From positions 23,511-87,510 of the forward strand of contig NZ_AUDY01000003.1 of NCBI RefSeq assembly GCF_000425705.1: a stretch of DNA of 64,000 bases, in the 5' to 3' direction. The stretch is from Halobacillus kuroshimensis DSM 18393 (GTDB taxonomy: Bacteria; Bacillota; Bacilli; Bacillales; Halobacillaceae). The position numbers and the translations under genes are program-made. Positions 29,074 through 37,403 of this stretch are shown piece after piece. The stretch's first letter is position 1, and each line of letters opens with the position of its first letter. Under the pieces are notes generated by a model. It saw only the letters and a list, made by a program, of their open reading frames with translations, was not told the DNA's origin and did no database searches.

Positions 29074-29655
29074 ATGCTCGATACCCACGCCAGGAAATAT
29101 GTACAGCCTTCCATTGATAAAACCGCCCACTATTTATTAAAACAGGGCCGGTCAGCCAATCAAATCACCATCACCGCTCTATTCATCGGTCTGGGCACCA
29201 GTATCCTTTACATGCTCGGCCATCCGGTGGCTGCTGTCGTCCTTTTATGGTTTTCCGGATTTCTTGATGCCGTAGACGGGACAATGGCCCGCCATACTAA
29301 AACATCCCCCTTCGGCACCGTGATGGATATTACGTTCGACCGTGTCGTCGAAGTCGGAATCATTCTTGCGATCGCCTACGTGCACCCGGACGTGCTGTGG
29401 CCGCTTCTTCTTCTTACTGCCTCCATCATCATTTCGATGACGATATTTCTTGTCGTTGGAGCTGTGTCTGAAAAAGCAGGAGTGAAGTCCTTCTATTATC
29501 AGGCAGGGGCGGCCGAACGGACAGAAGGCTTCCTTTTATTCAGCATTATGATGCTGTTTCCGGATTATCTGCTCTGGTCAACGCTGTTGTTCTTTGCCGT
29601 AGAACTGTTCACAGGCATCCAGCGTTTTATGGAAGCAGCCAAAATTCTGAAGTAA
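29074..29655 (+). CDS. CDP-alcohol phosphatidyltransferase family protein
   Basis: A 193-residue membrane enzyme with the full CDP-alcohol signature DxxDGxxAR-x8-GxxxDxxxD, seen from FLDAVDGTMAR to VMDITFDR. It transfers a CDP-activated lipid to an alcohol (as in PG, PS or PI synthesis), but the acceptor cannot be told. About six hydrophobic segments. Single gene with a terminator. An inverted repeat TGTAAG-N4-CTTACA lies about 100 bp upstream (28955-28970) and could be an operator. Confidence 0.88.
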   Translation: MLDTHARKYVQPSIDKTAHYLLKQGRSANQITITALFIGLGTSILYMLGHPVAAVVLLWFSGFLDAVDGTMARHTKTSPFGTVMDITFDRVVEVGIILAIAYVHPDVLWPLLLLTASIIISMTIFLVVGAVSEKAGVKSFYYQAGAAERTEGFLLFSIMMLFPDYLLWSTLLFFAVELFTGIQRFMEAAKILK

Positions 29656-29693
29656 GATCCCATCAACCGGAGACTTTGACAGAGATAGAGGAG

Positions 29694-29737
29694 AAAAAGA
29701 GATGCTCTTTTGCGAAGCAAAGGAGCATCTCTTTTTT
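29694..29737. terminator. Bidirectional terminator
   Basis: Long hairpin with arms AAGAGATGCTC and GAGCATCTCTT flanked by A-run and T-run, between convergent CDP-alcohol transferase and uvsE genes. The 125 bp between it and uvsE hold nothing I recognise. Confidence 0.9.
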
Positions 29738-29862
29738 GATTGCGCAGCATGAATGCTTACGAACCGCTTGTCAGTGAAGGCTTGCCGAGGGCGTGACGAT
29801 CGAACGCTCATCCTGGAAGCCTTCAGGTATTAACGTATAGCAGCAGCTTTCAAAAGACTGTT

Positions 29863-30819
29863 TTATAGATCAAGCACGGCCTCCTCTATCCTTTTCACAC
29901 CTCTGACAGCAGCCATGTCCTCCACCAGCTTCATGAGAGCAAGATCTTTTCCTTTCGCTTCAATCATAAAATCGACCGGCTGGTTCAATGCTTTCAATTC
30001 CTTCAGAAGCGGCTGGATAAAATCAGCGTCCACATAATCGGAATGGCTTCGGAAAGCATTCTCCGATTTCGGGGAGGAGATGTGGATTTTCGGAGGCACA
30101 TGCATGCCTTCCCACGTCCGGAAAAAGCGGGGAAGAAGGTCCTTCAATGATTCTTCATCTGTATGATTCGCCTTATAGTGATGATAATCGAACATCATTG
30201 GAATGTTGTGCTTTTCGCACACGTCAAGCGTTTCCGATGTTGTGTAGGTTTTATCATCATTTTCAAGCGTCATCTGCTGTTTGACTGGATCCGGCAGTTG
30301 TTTGATATTCTCGTGAAAACGCCCGAGTGCTTTGGCTTTATTTCCGTAGGCTCCGCCCACGTGAAGGTTGATATGGGCTTCCTCATGCAGTCCCATCGCT
30401 TCAAGCATCGCGTAATGGTACGTCATATCCTTGACGGCATTGACCGTGACTTCCGGACGGTCACTTGTAAACAATGTAAACTGGTTGGGGTGGAAGCTTG
30501 TTCTCATCCGGTGCCTTCTGACAATATCCCCGATTTCCCTGAACAAATACTCAAAGGGTGTAATATAGTCCCACTCCACATCATCATGGGTGGCAAGTGG
30601 AATTAAGGAGGAAGACATCCGGTATAGGTGGATCTGCCGGGCCACATTATAGTGGAGAATCCGGATCGTACGGCGCAGGTTCATTTCTGCAATAGTATGA
30701 AGCTGTTTCAACGCTTCTTCCCGCCCGAGTTTCTGATAGCGGGCGAAGGTCATCGTTTTTGCAGGCGCGGCTTCCCACAGCGATAGAGCGTGAGATACAT
30801 AGCCGAAGCGGATGATCAT
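29863..30819 (-). CDS. uvsE: UV damage endonuclease UvsE
   Basis: A 318-residue TIM-barrel endonuclease that nicks DNA 5' to UV photoproducts. Recognised from the N-terminal IRFGYVSHAL, the SFHPNQFT motif, HVGGAYGNK, LENDD and FDYHHYKAN segments with the metal ligands of the family. The start at 30819 follows AGAAGGAG with 8-base spacing; the longer frame to 30930 has no RBS. It offers an excision route independent of UvrABC. Monocistronic. Confidence 0.93.
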   Translation of the reverse strand: MIIRFGYVSHALSLWEAAPAKTMTFARYQKLGREEALKQLHTIAEMNLRRTIRILHYNVARQIHLYRMSSSLIPLATHDDVEWDYITPFEYLFREIGDIVRRHRMRTSFHPNQFTLFTSDRPEVTVNAVKDMTYHYAMLEAMGLHEEAHINLHVGGAYGNKAKALGRFHENIKQLPDPVKQQMTLENDDKTYTTSETLDVCEKHNIPMMFDYHHYKANHTDEESLKDLLPRFFRTWEGMHVPPKIHISSPKSENAFRSHSDYVDADFIQPLLKELKALNQPVDFMIEAKGKDLALMKLVEDMAAVRGVKRIEEAVLDL

Positions 30820-30913
30820 AAACATACTCCTTCTCACAAAATGGTATAGTTCTATCTTCCCCATAATGGAAAAGGTTAATAATGGATTCCACTGTCCGGT
30901 ATGTTTTTTTCCA

Positions 30914-30943
30914 ATAAAAAGGACGGCCATCGTCCGGCCGTCC
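30914..30943 (-). terminator. Terminator after the aldo/keto reductase gene
   Basis: Minus strand GGACGGCC and GGCCGTCC arms (30921-30943), followed by TTTTTATT. Confidence 0.85.
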
Positions 30944-30954
30944 CATTCTCATTA

Positions 30955-31779
30955 TTATCTTACATTCATTTCCGATGGTTTCGGACCTTTACGCTCTCCA
31001 CGGTCCAATTTGTTGATGGCAGCCATATCGTCGGCCGTCAATTCAAAGTCAAACACATCAAAGTTCTCTTCGATGCGGGATGGTGTCACGGATTTCGGAA
31101 TGACAACCGTATCGTTCTGCAGGTGCCAGCGGATGATAACCTGCGCTGGTGTTTTCCCATGCTTTTTGGCAATGGACTGAACATCTTCGTTTTTCAGAAC
31201 TTCTCCCCCCTGCATGAGAGGGCTCCATGCTTCCAGGAGGATACCATTATCACGGCAGAAATCCTTCAGCTCATTCTGCGCAAGATATGGATGGCATTCC
31301 ACCTGGTTGACTGCAGGCTTCACATCGCATTCATCCAATAGACGCTGCAGGTGATCGATGTCGAAGTTACAGACTCCGATGGCTTTTACTTTACCGTCTT
31401 TATACAGTTTTTCAAGTGCTTTATAAGTTTCAACGTACTCATCGAATTCCGGTGTCGGCCAGTGGATCAAATAAAGGTCCACATAGTCGAGTCCAAGCTT
31501 ATCAAGAGAAGTTTCAAAAGCTTTCAAGGTATTGTCGTACCCTTGGTCTGTATTCCATACTTTTGTCGTTATGAACAATTCATCGCGCGCAACGAAACTC
31601 TGGCGGATGGCTTCCCCGACCTGCTTTTCGTTGCCGTAAATGGCCGCTGTATCAATAGAACGATACCCCGTTTCAATAGCTTTTGTTACCGCAGGCACTG
31701 CTTCATTTTCTTCTACCTGCCAAACACCGAAACCGAGCTGAGGCATTTCAATCTGGCTATGTAGCGTAACCGTCTTCAT
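30955..31779 (-). CDS. Aldo/keto reductase
   Basis: A 274-residue NADPH-dependent reductase with a TIM barrel. The catalytic tetrad is visible: Asp and Tyr in IDTAAIYGNE, Lys in TTKVW, His in LIHWP. The cofactor motif IPKSVTPSRI lies near the C-terminus. It resembles the YvgN/YtbE-type methylglyoxal reductases of bacilli, but substrate range is broad. I took ATG 31779, 7 bases after AAGGAG; an ATG at 31785 would touch the RBS. Single gene. Confidence 0.93.
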   Translation of the reverse strand: MKTVTLHSQIEMPQLGFGVWQVEENEAVPAVTKAIETGYRSIDTAAIYGNEKQVGEAIRQSFVARDELFITTKVWNTDQGYDNTLKAFETSLDKLGLDYVDLYLIHWPTPEFDEYVETYKALEKLYKDGKVKAIGVCNFDIDHLQRLLDECDVKPAVNQVECHPYLAQNELKDFCRDNGILLEAWSPLMQGGEVLKNEDVQSIAKKHGKTPAQVIIRWHLQNDTVVIPKSVTPSRIEENFDVFDFELTADDMAAINKLDRGERKGPKPSEMNVR

Positions 31780-31854
31780 TGTCATTCTCCTTTTCTGCTT
31801 AGGGATTTCAAATTGTAGTGTATCATAACGCTTTCATGTGGGCTTCTAATCTGC

Positions 31855-32691
31855 TCACAGCTTTTTCAATTGTATTTCCCAATTCGATCCCGTCCGAATA
31901 CCATACGCCTTGGAAAAGGACCCTTGGTTAATGGCGACGGCCATATGATCCAGTGAATTCACATAAAGGAGCGGCTCTCCGATGTGCGTTGCTGCGAAAG
32001 AACGGCCGAACGTCACCGTATTGTGATAAACCTCCTGGCCATTGTGAGTGATCTGCACGTCCAGTTGACTGCCGTAATCGACACCTGTCTGAAGGAACAA
32101 CCGACGAGGAATGTTGGTCCATACATTTCCAAACCGGACATCAAGGATATCCAGGATCCCCGATACAGACCCAGGTTGAAGCACAGGCTCTTTCACCGGG
32201 AGATTCACAAGTTCCGCTGGATCAAGAGGGGGACCGATCTCCTCAAAAGAAATCACTCCGGAAGCCAGTCTTGCTCCTGTATAGGCGTAAATGTCCCGGC
32301 CATGGAACGTAAATGATTCGCCGGAGCGCGGAAGACGGTTGACCCGCTCGTCAATCTCCCTTACCTCCACGATTCCTTCGGCCGCCGTTATATGCGTCAA
32401 CGTACCGTTGTCCGGTGTAATGACGTACCGGCCGGATCCGGTCCGGACCCCGATGCTTCTTCGAGCAGACCCGACACCAGGATCTACGACAGACACAAAG
32501 ACCGTCCCTGTTCTCCAATACCCCATCGTCTGCCACAGCCGGTATGAGCCGTCCCATATATGAAATGGTGGGATGTCATGGGTCAAATCAAAGATGTTCA
32601 ACGAGTCATCCACTCCATGTGCCACCCCGTGCATGGCACTCACTGCACCATCTCCGAGTCCGAAATCCGATTGAAATACGAGTGCTCCCAT
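31855..32691 (-). CDS. DUF62 family S-adenosylmethionine hydrolase (SAM hydroxide adenosyltransferase)
   Basis: A 278-residue protein of the fluorinase/chlorinase-like family whose ordinary members split SAM into adenosine and methionine with water. The family Asp-Arg-His set is visible: VVDPGVGSARRS and FHGRDIYA. Substrate-binding FQSDFGLGDGAVSAM lies at the N-terminus. The halogenase-specific insertion is not evident, so hydroxide is the likely nucleophile. The start at 32691 follows GGAGG by 8 bases. Single gene; function in the cell is unclear. Confidence 0.88.
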   Translation of the reverse strand: MGALVFQSDFGLGDGAVSAMHGVAHGVDDSLNIFDLTHDIPPFHIWDGSYRLWQTMGYWRTGTVFVSVVDPGVGSARRSIGVRTGSGRYVITPDNGTLTHITAAEGIVEVREIDERVNRLPRSGESFTFHGRDIYAYTGARLASGVISFEEIGPPLDPAELVNLPVKEPVLQPGSVSGILDILDVRFGNVWTNIPRRLFLQTGVDYGSQLDVQITHNGQEVYHNTVTFGRSFAATHIGEPLLYVNSLDHMAVAINQGSFSKAYGIRTGSNWEIQLKKL

Positions 32692-32754
32692 TCGAAGAAC
32701 CTCCATCCTGTTAAATTATGAACATTCTAAATAATTCATTTAAAAAAAGCAACA

Positions 32755-32790
32755 TAAAAAAGCACCGGTCCTAAGAACGGACAGGTGCTT
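32755..32790 (-). terminator. Terminator overlapping the end of the DUF1189 gene
   Basis: Minus strand AAAAGCACC pairs with GGTGCTTTTTT around a G+C-rich loop; the stop codon at 32771 lies inside the hairpin. Confidence 0.8.
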
Positions 32791-33259
32791 TTGGATAGAT
32801 GATGATCATCCGGTACATATAAAAGACGAAAAGAATGAAAAAAATAAGAGCACTGATCACGTTCGGCACCGCTGCATATTTCAGCACGACACTGAGAATC
32901 AACGGCAGTGTGGCAGCATAAGCGGTCAGCTTCCACAGCAGCTGGTAGCTCAGTTTCCTCTCAAGGGCTTTACAAAGCAGGAGCGCTCCTCCAGCCAATA
33001 TGGAAACCCCGACAAGGATTAAAAAGACAATCAGCAGCGGATAAAAGACGAGGAACTGCACGATGTACATTCCTCTGGATACTTCTGTAACGCTCGTCTC
33101 CAGATACATAATCGAAAAAACCATATCCGGCAGGAACAAAGCAAGCAGAAGAACAAACAAATAACCGATCGTCTGTGTAATGCCTTTTCTATTCAAATGG
33201 AACATCGCCTCTTTTTTTGGAAGGCGCAGACTATTCTTCAACGAATCAAAAAAACTCAT
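32771..33259 (-). CDS. DUF1189-like membrane protein
   Basis: A 162-residue membrane protein of unknown function. The N-terminal cytoplasmic segment (about 30 residues) is followed by four to five hydrophobic helices (about 31-52, 65-90, 110-130, 132-152). The start MSFFDSLKNSLRLPKK resembles DUF1189 members of bacilli. It shares the minus strand with the YuzB-like and RibF-like genes and starts 15 bp after the YuzB-like stop, so the three may be co-transcribed. Confidence 0.6.
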   Translation of the reverse strand: MSFFDSLKNSLRLPKKEAMFHLNRKGITQTIGYLFVLLLALFLPDMVFSIMYLETSVTEVSRGMYIVQFLVFYPLLIVFLILVGVSILAGGALLLCKALERKLSYQLLWKLTAYAATLPLILSVVLKYAAVPNVISALIFFILFVFYMYRMIIIYPKAPVRS

Positions 33260-33273
33260 GACTCTCTCCTGCC

Positions 33274-33522
33274 TTATTCAGCGTAAATGGCCAGCTCTTC
33301 TTCAATCTTCGTACGGATTTTCTCCAGGGCGTCTTCAGGTGTTTTTGCGAAAACGCGCTGATTATTGACAATGGCATACGGGCGGACGGCACACATGCCG
33401 CAGAACGATAAACATTCGTTCATGAGTACAGCGACTTCTGGATATTCGGATTCAATGATGCTCTCGATGTCCAGTTCATTGATCAAGTTGCCGTCACATA
33501 CTTCAACAACAACGATTCCCAT
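33274..33522 (-). CDS. YuzB-like (UPF0349/DUF1450) protein
   Basis: An 82-residue soluble protein. Recognised from the N-terminal VVEVCDGN and the Cys cluster NECLSFCGMCAVRPYAIVN, which resembles thioredoxin-like iron-sulfur binding folds; the metal is not shown. The ATG at 33522 follows AAAGGAG. It lies 25 bp downstream of the RibF-like gene and upstream of the DUF1189-like gene, all minus strand. Confidence 0.85.
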   Translation of the reverse strand: MGIVVVEVCDGNLINELDIESIIESEYPEVAVLMNECLSFCGMCAVRPYAIVNNQRVFAKTPEDALEKIRTKIEEELAIYAE

Positions 33523-33547
33523 CAGGTGTACTCCTTTCTAAGGTGTA

Positions 33548-34486
33548 TTATTCAGGTAAGCCTAAAATTCGACGGGCCTTCTGCTCATCCTTCTGCATCT
33601 GTGTGACAAGGGCATCGACCCCGTCAAAATTCTCCTCGTCTCTCAGATGCCGTAAAAACTGAACGGTCACTTTTCTGTCGTAGAGATCGCCGGAGAAATC
33701 CAGAAGGTAAGCTTCGACTTTATAAGAATCACCGTTTACCGTCGGGCGGTAACCGGCACTGATTAATGTGTAATAGTATTCAGGAGAATCCTGTACAAGC
33801 TTCACAAGACCAAGGTAGACGCCTGGCTTAGCTTTGATGTAGTCATCGATTCCTCCGACATTCAGTGTCGGATAACCGAGCGTGCGTCCAAGCTGCTCCC
33901 CTTTTTCAACGAAACCTGTGACTTCATAAGGGCGCCCGAGCATCGCCTGGGCCGCTTCCATCCTTCCGTTGGATACATGCGTCCTGATATCGGTACTGCT
34001 CACTTTAGAATCATGAAGCATCACACCGGGTACAATCGATACCCCGGCTCCGATTTCCCTGCACAGCTCTGCCAGTCCTTCCGCATCAGAGCCTCGGCCT
34101 TTCCCGAATCGGAAGTCTTCTCCTACAATCACATGCTGGATATTCATGCGGTTTAAATGCTCCAGTACAAATTCATCAGGAGATGTTTTTGCATATTCTT
34201 TTGTAAAATGGACGTGATAGTAACGATCTACCCCGAACCGTTCCAGACGGGCCAGTTTATCTTCAAGTGTAGACAACCCATACTTAAAGGATTCCTCGCC
34301 GCGCAGCACCCACTTGGGATGATCAGAAAAGCCATAAACCGCAACCTTATCTTCCGGACGGGCCAGCTTCTCTGCTTCCTTAAGAAGCGACTGATGCCCC
34401 AGGTGTACGCCGTCCATCTTCCCGATAATTAAAACAACGGGCTCTTGATTCTCAGGTGGTCGTCCTTGTACTTCAATCAGTTCCAT
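33548..34486 (-). CDS. FAD synthetase / riboflavin kinase family protein
   Basis: A 312-residue RibC/RibF-type bifunctional enzyme making FMN and FAD. The N-terminal adenylyltransferase domain shows IGKMDGVHLGH (GxFDGxHxGH type) and GEDFRFGKGRGSD. The C-terminal flavokinase domain shows GRTLGYPTLN, where most members have PTAN. It is not next to truB/rbfA, the usual location of ribC in bacilli, so it may be a second copy. ATG 34486 is chosen, but the TTG at 34492 lies closer to AAGGGG and is also possible. Confidence 0.88.
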   Translation of the reverse strand: MELIEVQGRPPENQEPVVLIIGKMDGVHLGHQSLLKEAEKLARPEDKVAVYGFSDHPKWVLRGEESFKYGLSTLEDKLARLERFGVDRYYHVHFTKEYAKTSPDEFVLEHLNRMNIQHVIVGEDFRFGKGRGSDAEGLAELCREIGAGVSIVPGVMLHDSKVSSTDIRTHVSNGRMEAAQAMLGRPYEVTGFVEKGEQLGRTLGYPTLNVGGIDDYIKAKPGVYLGLVKLVQDSPEYYYTLISAGYRPTVNGDSYKVEAYLLDFSGDLYDRKVTVQFLRHLRDEENFDGVDALVTQMQKDEQKARRILGLPE

Positions 34487-34625
34487 TAACAAAGCATCCC
34501 CTTCAACCTGTTGATTAAACCTTCTAATTATATAATATCCATTCTTATTTAATCAACCTTGGACAGTTTTTGCAATGATTCTGCCCTTGATCTTCTGTTA
34601 TGATCAAAGGAAAAGGAGGAAAAGC

Positions 34626-35165
34626 ATGATTGAACAGGCGGAACAACTGGCAGTCAAGGCCCATGACGGACAGAAGCGAAAAAACTCATCAGATCCATAC
34701 ATCGTTCATCCACGGAGAGTGAGTGAGATTCTCAGGGCTGGAGGAGGTTCTGCCGCACTCATTTGTGCAGGGTGGCTGCATGATGTCGTAGAAGATACAG
34801 AGGTGACAATAGAGGATATCCGGAAGCAGTTTGGTAATCAGGTGACAGAGCTCGTGGCGGCGCATACGGAGAACAAACGACTTCCCTGGAAGCAGCGCAA
34901 ACAGCACACCATTGACACCGTCAGGAACGGAACTCTTGATATCAAGGCCCTGATTGTGGCCGACAAGCTCGATAACCTCCTTTCCATCCATACGGACCAG
35001 CTGCGTCTCGGGGAAAAAGTGTGGGATAACTTCAACGCGGGATACTCCCAGCAGAAATGGTATTATCAATCGGTGGCTTCAGCTATGTACAATGGTCTCT
35101 CCAAACAGGACGCTCCTCCCTTTTTTCCAGAGTACGCAGAACTGGTTGAACAAACGTTTGATTAA
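34626..35165 (+). CDS. HD-domain protein related to RelA/SpoT hydrolases (small alarmone hydrolase-like)
   Basis: A 179-residue stand-alone HD phosphohydrolase. The RelA/SpoT-type hydrolase pattern is seen: DPYIVHPRRVSEIL, GWLHDVVEDTEVT (HD...ED) and the later VADKLDNLL. No synthetase, TGS or ACT domain is present, so if it acts on alarmones it only degrades them, like MESH1. ATG 34626 follows AAAGGAGG. Single gene, convergent to the MurE-like gene across a shared terminator. Substrate is inferred. Confidence 0.8.
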   Translation: MIEQAEQLAVKAHDGQKRKNSSDPYIVHPRRVSEILRAGGGSAALICAGWLHDVVEDTEVTIEDIRKQFGNQVTELVAAHTENKRLPWKQRKQHTIDTVRNGTLDIKALIVADKLDNLLSIHTDQLRLGEKVWDNFNAGYSQQKWYYQSVASAMYNGLSKQDAPPFFPEYAELVEQTFD

Positions 35166-35203
35166 AAAAACATCCAGTCCCTTTTGGGAACTGGATGTTT
35201 TTA
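35165..35203. terminator. Bidirectional terminator
   Basis: AACATCCAGT (35169-35178) pairs with ACTGGATGTT (35190-35199) with A- and T-runs on either side, between convergent genes. Confidence 0.92.
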
Positions 35204-36694
35204 TTGAGCCACTCCGGCATAAAAGCTTTCTATAATCGCCTCGTCTGAATGGGGGATTTCCTCTCCCTTAACCATCTGCGCATTATTGATGCACCCGCTG
35301 GTCAGAAGAATAATATCGCCTTCTGCTCCGAGCTCGAGGGAACGCAGAACGCCTTCCTCCCGCGTGCGGGTCTGGTGGACATGTGGAGATTCCGGATGGG
35401 AAAATCCTGTACAGACTTGATCAACGATGATCTGCGGATCGTGGTAGCCGGGATGGTCGACCGTTACGATGATCTCGTCGGCCCGGCCTTCAATCGCCGC
35501 TGCCATCTTCGGCATTTTATTGAAATCACGAATGCCGATCCCGGCAATCATGACAATTAAACGGCGGTGCTGCAGCTTTTTCACTTCTTCCAGAAGACGG
35601 TTTAAAGCTACAGGCGTATGGGCGTAATCAAGAATCACCTTCTGATTCATTGGAGTATCGATGACTTGGAAACGGCCTTCCGGTCCCTGCATGGCCGGGA
35701 GTACGGAGAGAATATGATCGATGGTGAATCCAAGGTGAAGAGCTGTCCCGATGGCAGACAGAACATTCGCGACGTTATAGGTGCCGTACACAGGCACCTG
35801 TACGCTTTCCGACCGGCCGTACACCTGTAGTGTGAAGGTGGAGCCCTCCTCTGTCACCTCAATGTCTTCTGCTCTGATATCAGCCTCTGGACGGCCTTCT
35901 ATACTGTACGTCAGCAGCCCTTCCCTTCCCATAGCGAGAAGTTCAGCGGCCATACCGTCATCATCGATATTCACGACGCGGTGATCGGCCTGTTTGAAGA
36001 GACGCATTTTACACTCCCTGTAGTGGTCGATGGTATGGTGATATTCCAAATGCTCCTCAGAAAAGTTGGTGTGGATCGCCACATCAAACTGAATCCCTTC
36101 CACACGGGATTGATCCAGGGCGATGGACGATACTTCCATTACGGCTGCTTCATCTCCATGGGTACGCAGGTCACGGAATATATGATGCAGATCCATTGAT
36201 TCCGGTGTGGTCGGCGTACTTTTTTTATAGGAGAGCTTGCTGCTGGATGTCCATATTCCTGTCGTTCCAATCGATCCTGCCGGAAGTTCAAGAAGCGTAA
36301 GCAGCGACCGTACGTAGGCAGCTACGGTCGTTTTGCCGTTCGTACCAGTGACTCCAATCGTTTTCAGCTCATCATCTGCTTCTTCATAAAAATACTTCGA
36401 GAAACGGGCCATGGCCGATCGTACATGCGCTGTGACAATAAACGTTGTCCGGGTATAGACCTCACTCATACGCCGGAACAGTTCATCCTCATGCCCGATA
36501 ATGACATTGGCCCCGCCGGCAATCGCCTCCTCGACATACGCATGGCCGTCGAAGGTTTCTCCTTTCAAACAGAAAAAAGCGGCACCCGGCTGTATACGTC
36601 CGGAATGGAAGGCGAGGGAGGAAACCGTTTGCTCAGATGGGCCGTAAAGGGCCTCTATATTCAATTGGGGGATTTGATCAAATGAAAGATTCAT
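35201..36694 (-). CDS. MurE-like Mur ligase (UDP-MurNAc-tripeptide synthetase paralogue)
   Basis: A 497-residue ATP-dependent ligase with the MurE three-domain form. ATP site GVTGTNGKTT, MurE-type TTPES and the carbamoylated-lysine region (RECKMRLF) are present. The C-terminal motif that reads DNPR in diaminopimelate-adding MurE is DHPG here (413-416), so another amino acid is likely. The far C-terminus SGCINNAQMVKGEE also differs from the usual GKGHE segment. The start at 36694 has GAGG 9 bases upstream. It stands alone, far from a dcw cluster. Confidence 0.85.
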   Translation of the reverse strand: MNLSFDQIPQLNIEALYGPSEQTVSSLAFHSGRIQPGAAFFCLKGETFDGHAYVEEAIAGGANVIIGHEDELFRRMSEVYTRTTFIVTAHVRSAMARFSKYFYEEADDELKTIGVTGTNGKTTVAAYVRSLLTLLELPAGSIGTTGIWTSSSKLSYKKSTPTTPESMDLHHIFRDLRTHGDEAAVMEVSSIALDQSRVEGIQFDVAIHTNFSEEHLEYHHTIDHYRECKMRLFKQADHRVVNIDDDGMAAELLAMGREGLLTYSIEGRPEADIRAEDIEVTEEGSTFTLQVYGRSESVQVPVYGTYNVANVLSAIGTALHLGFTIDHILSVLPAMQGPEGRFQVIDTPMNQKVILDYAHTPVALNRLLEEVKKLQHRRLIVMIAGIGIRDFNKMPKMAAAIEGRADEIIVTVDHPGYHDPQIIVDQVCTGFSHPESPHVHQTRTREEGVLRSLELGAEGDIILLTSGCINNAQMVKGEEIPHSDEAIIESFYAGVAQ

Positions 36695-36926
36695 GTTCAT
36701 TTTCCTCACTCTTTATATAACTTTATCGTCGTCTTTTTACAGGTGAACTATGTACGGTTCCTCCGTGCGATTAACGGAAACTGACCCACTATTTACCGCT
36801 CGTGGGGTACATACCTTACTACGTACTTTACCCGTTCTTCAGACACATTGAAACCTTTCTGCTGTAAGGGAGGGAAACTGAATCGTTTGCAGGAGAAACC
36901 TTCCATTTTCATACAATTTTGTATTT

Positions 36927-37259
36927 TCAATTATGTCTGGCATGGTTAATCGTCTGCTGCAGGAGGTCAATGACATGGTCATCATCGTTGGAATAAAAAA
37001 TCGTCGTTCCCGCTCTTCTGTACTTGACCAGCCTTAAATTTTTCAAAAAACGGAGCTGATGAGACACGGTGGACTGTCTTAAGTTCAGATGATCGGCAAT
37101 TTCGTTGACGGACATCTCCTTCTCGCACAACAAATGCAGGATACGGATTCTCGTTGGATCGGCCAATGCTTTGAACGTCTGGGAAACAACGAATAACGTC
37201 TCCTCATCCAGGGGGCCCTGGTCCTCTCCTTTTATCGTTTGTTCCTTTCCGTCAGCCAT
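36927..37259 (-). CDS. ArsR/SmtB family metal-sensing repressor (CzrA-like)
   Basis: A 110-residue winged-helix repressor. Helix-turn-helix: [25 protein letters not shown]. The last helix carries Asp93, His95, His106 and His109 with the DxH-x10-HxxH spacing of the zinc/cobalt alpha-5 site of CzrA; the N-terminal Cys pairs of cadmium or arsenic sensors are absent. It is divergent from the DJ-1/PfpI gene. No metal efflux gene is adjacent. RBS AAAGGAGG. Confidence 0.9.
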   Translation of the reverse strand: MADGKEQTIKGEDQGPLDEETLFVVSQTFKALADPTRIRILHLLCEKEMSVNEIADHLNLRQSTVSHQLRFLKNLRLVKYRRAGTTIFYSNDDDHVIDLLQQTINHARHN

Positions 37260-37340
37260 CCTGTTTCCTCCTTTATCATAGTGAAGAGAAATGTAAATTC
37301 ATCGTATGTCCCTCTCCTCCTTTTGTCAATGGAGGGAGAC

Positions 37341-37366
37341 GTTTACTCCACCCCCATGCCGGGAAT
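37341..37366 (+). promoter_or_regulatory. SigB-type promoter of the DJ-1/PfpI gene
   Basis: GTTTAC (37341-37346), 14-bp spacer, GGGAAT (37361-37366), very close to the general-stress consensus GTTTAA-N12-15-GGGTAT, about 38 bp upstream of the ATG. Confidence 0.7.
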
Positions 37367-37403
37367 TTCTACTATAGAACCGATAAAGGAGGAACAATCG
37401 TTT

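Noticed and set aside
29738..29862. Gene or RNA in the uvsE downstream gap
   Set aside because: No ORF with an RBS and no hairpin beyond the shared terminator.
36793..36846. 17-codon minus-strand ORF (GTG start, AGAAAGG RBS 7 bases upstream) before the MurE-like gene
   Set aside because: RBS spacing is good, but there is no conservation evidence, no hydrophobic or regulatory codon pattern, and no attenuator hairpin downstream. The 36710-36926 stretch otherwise shows nothing clear.
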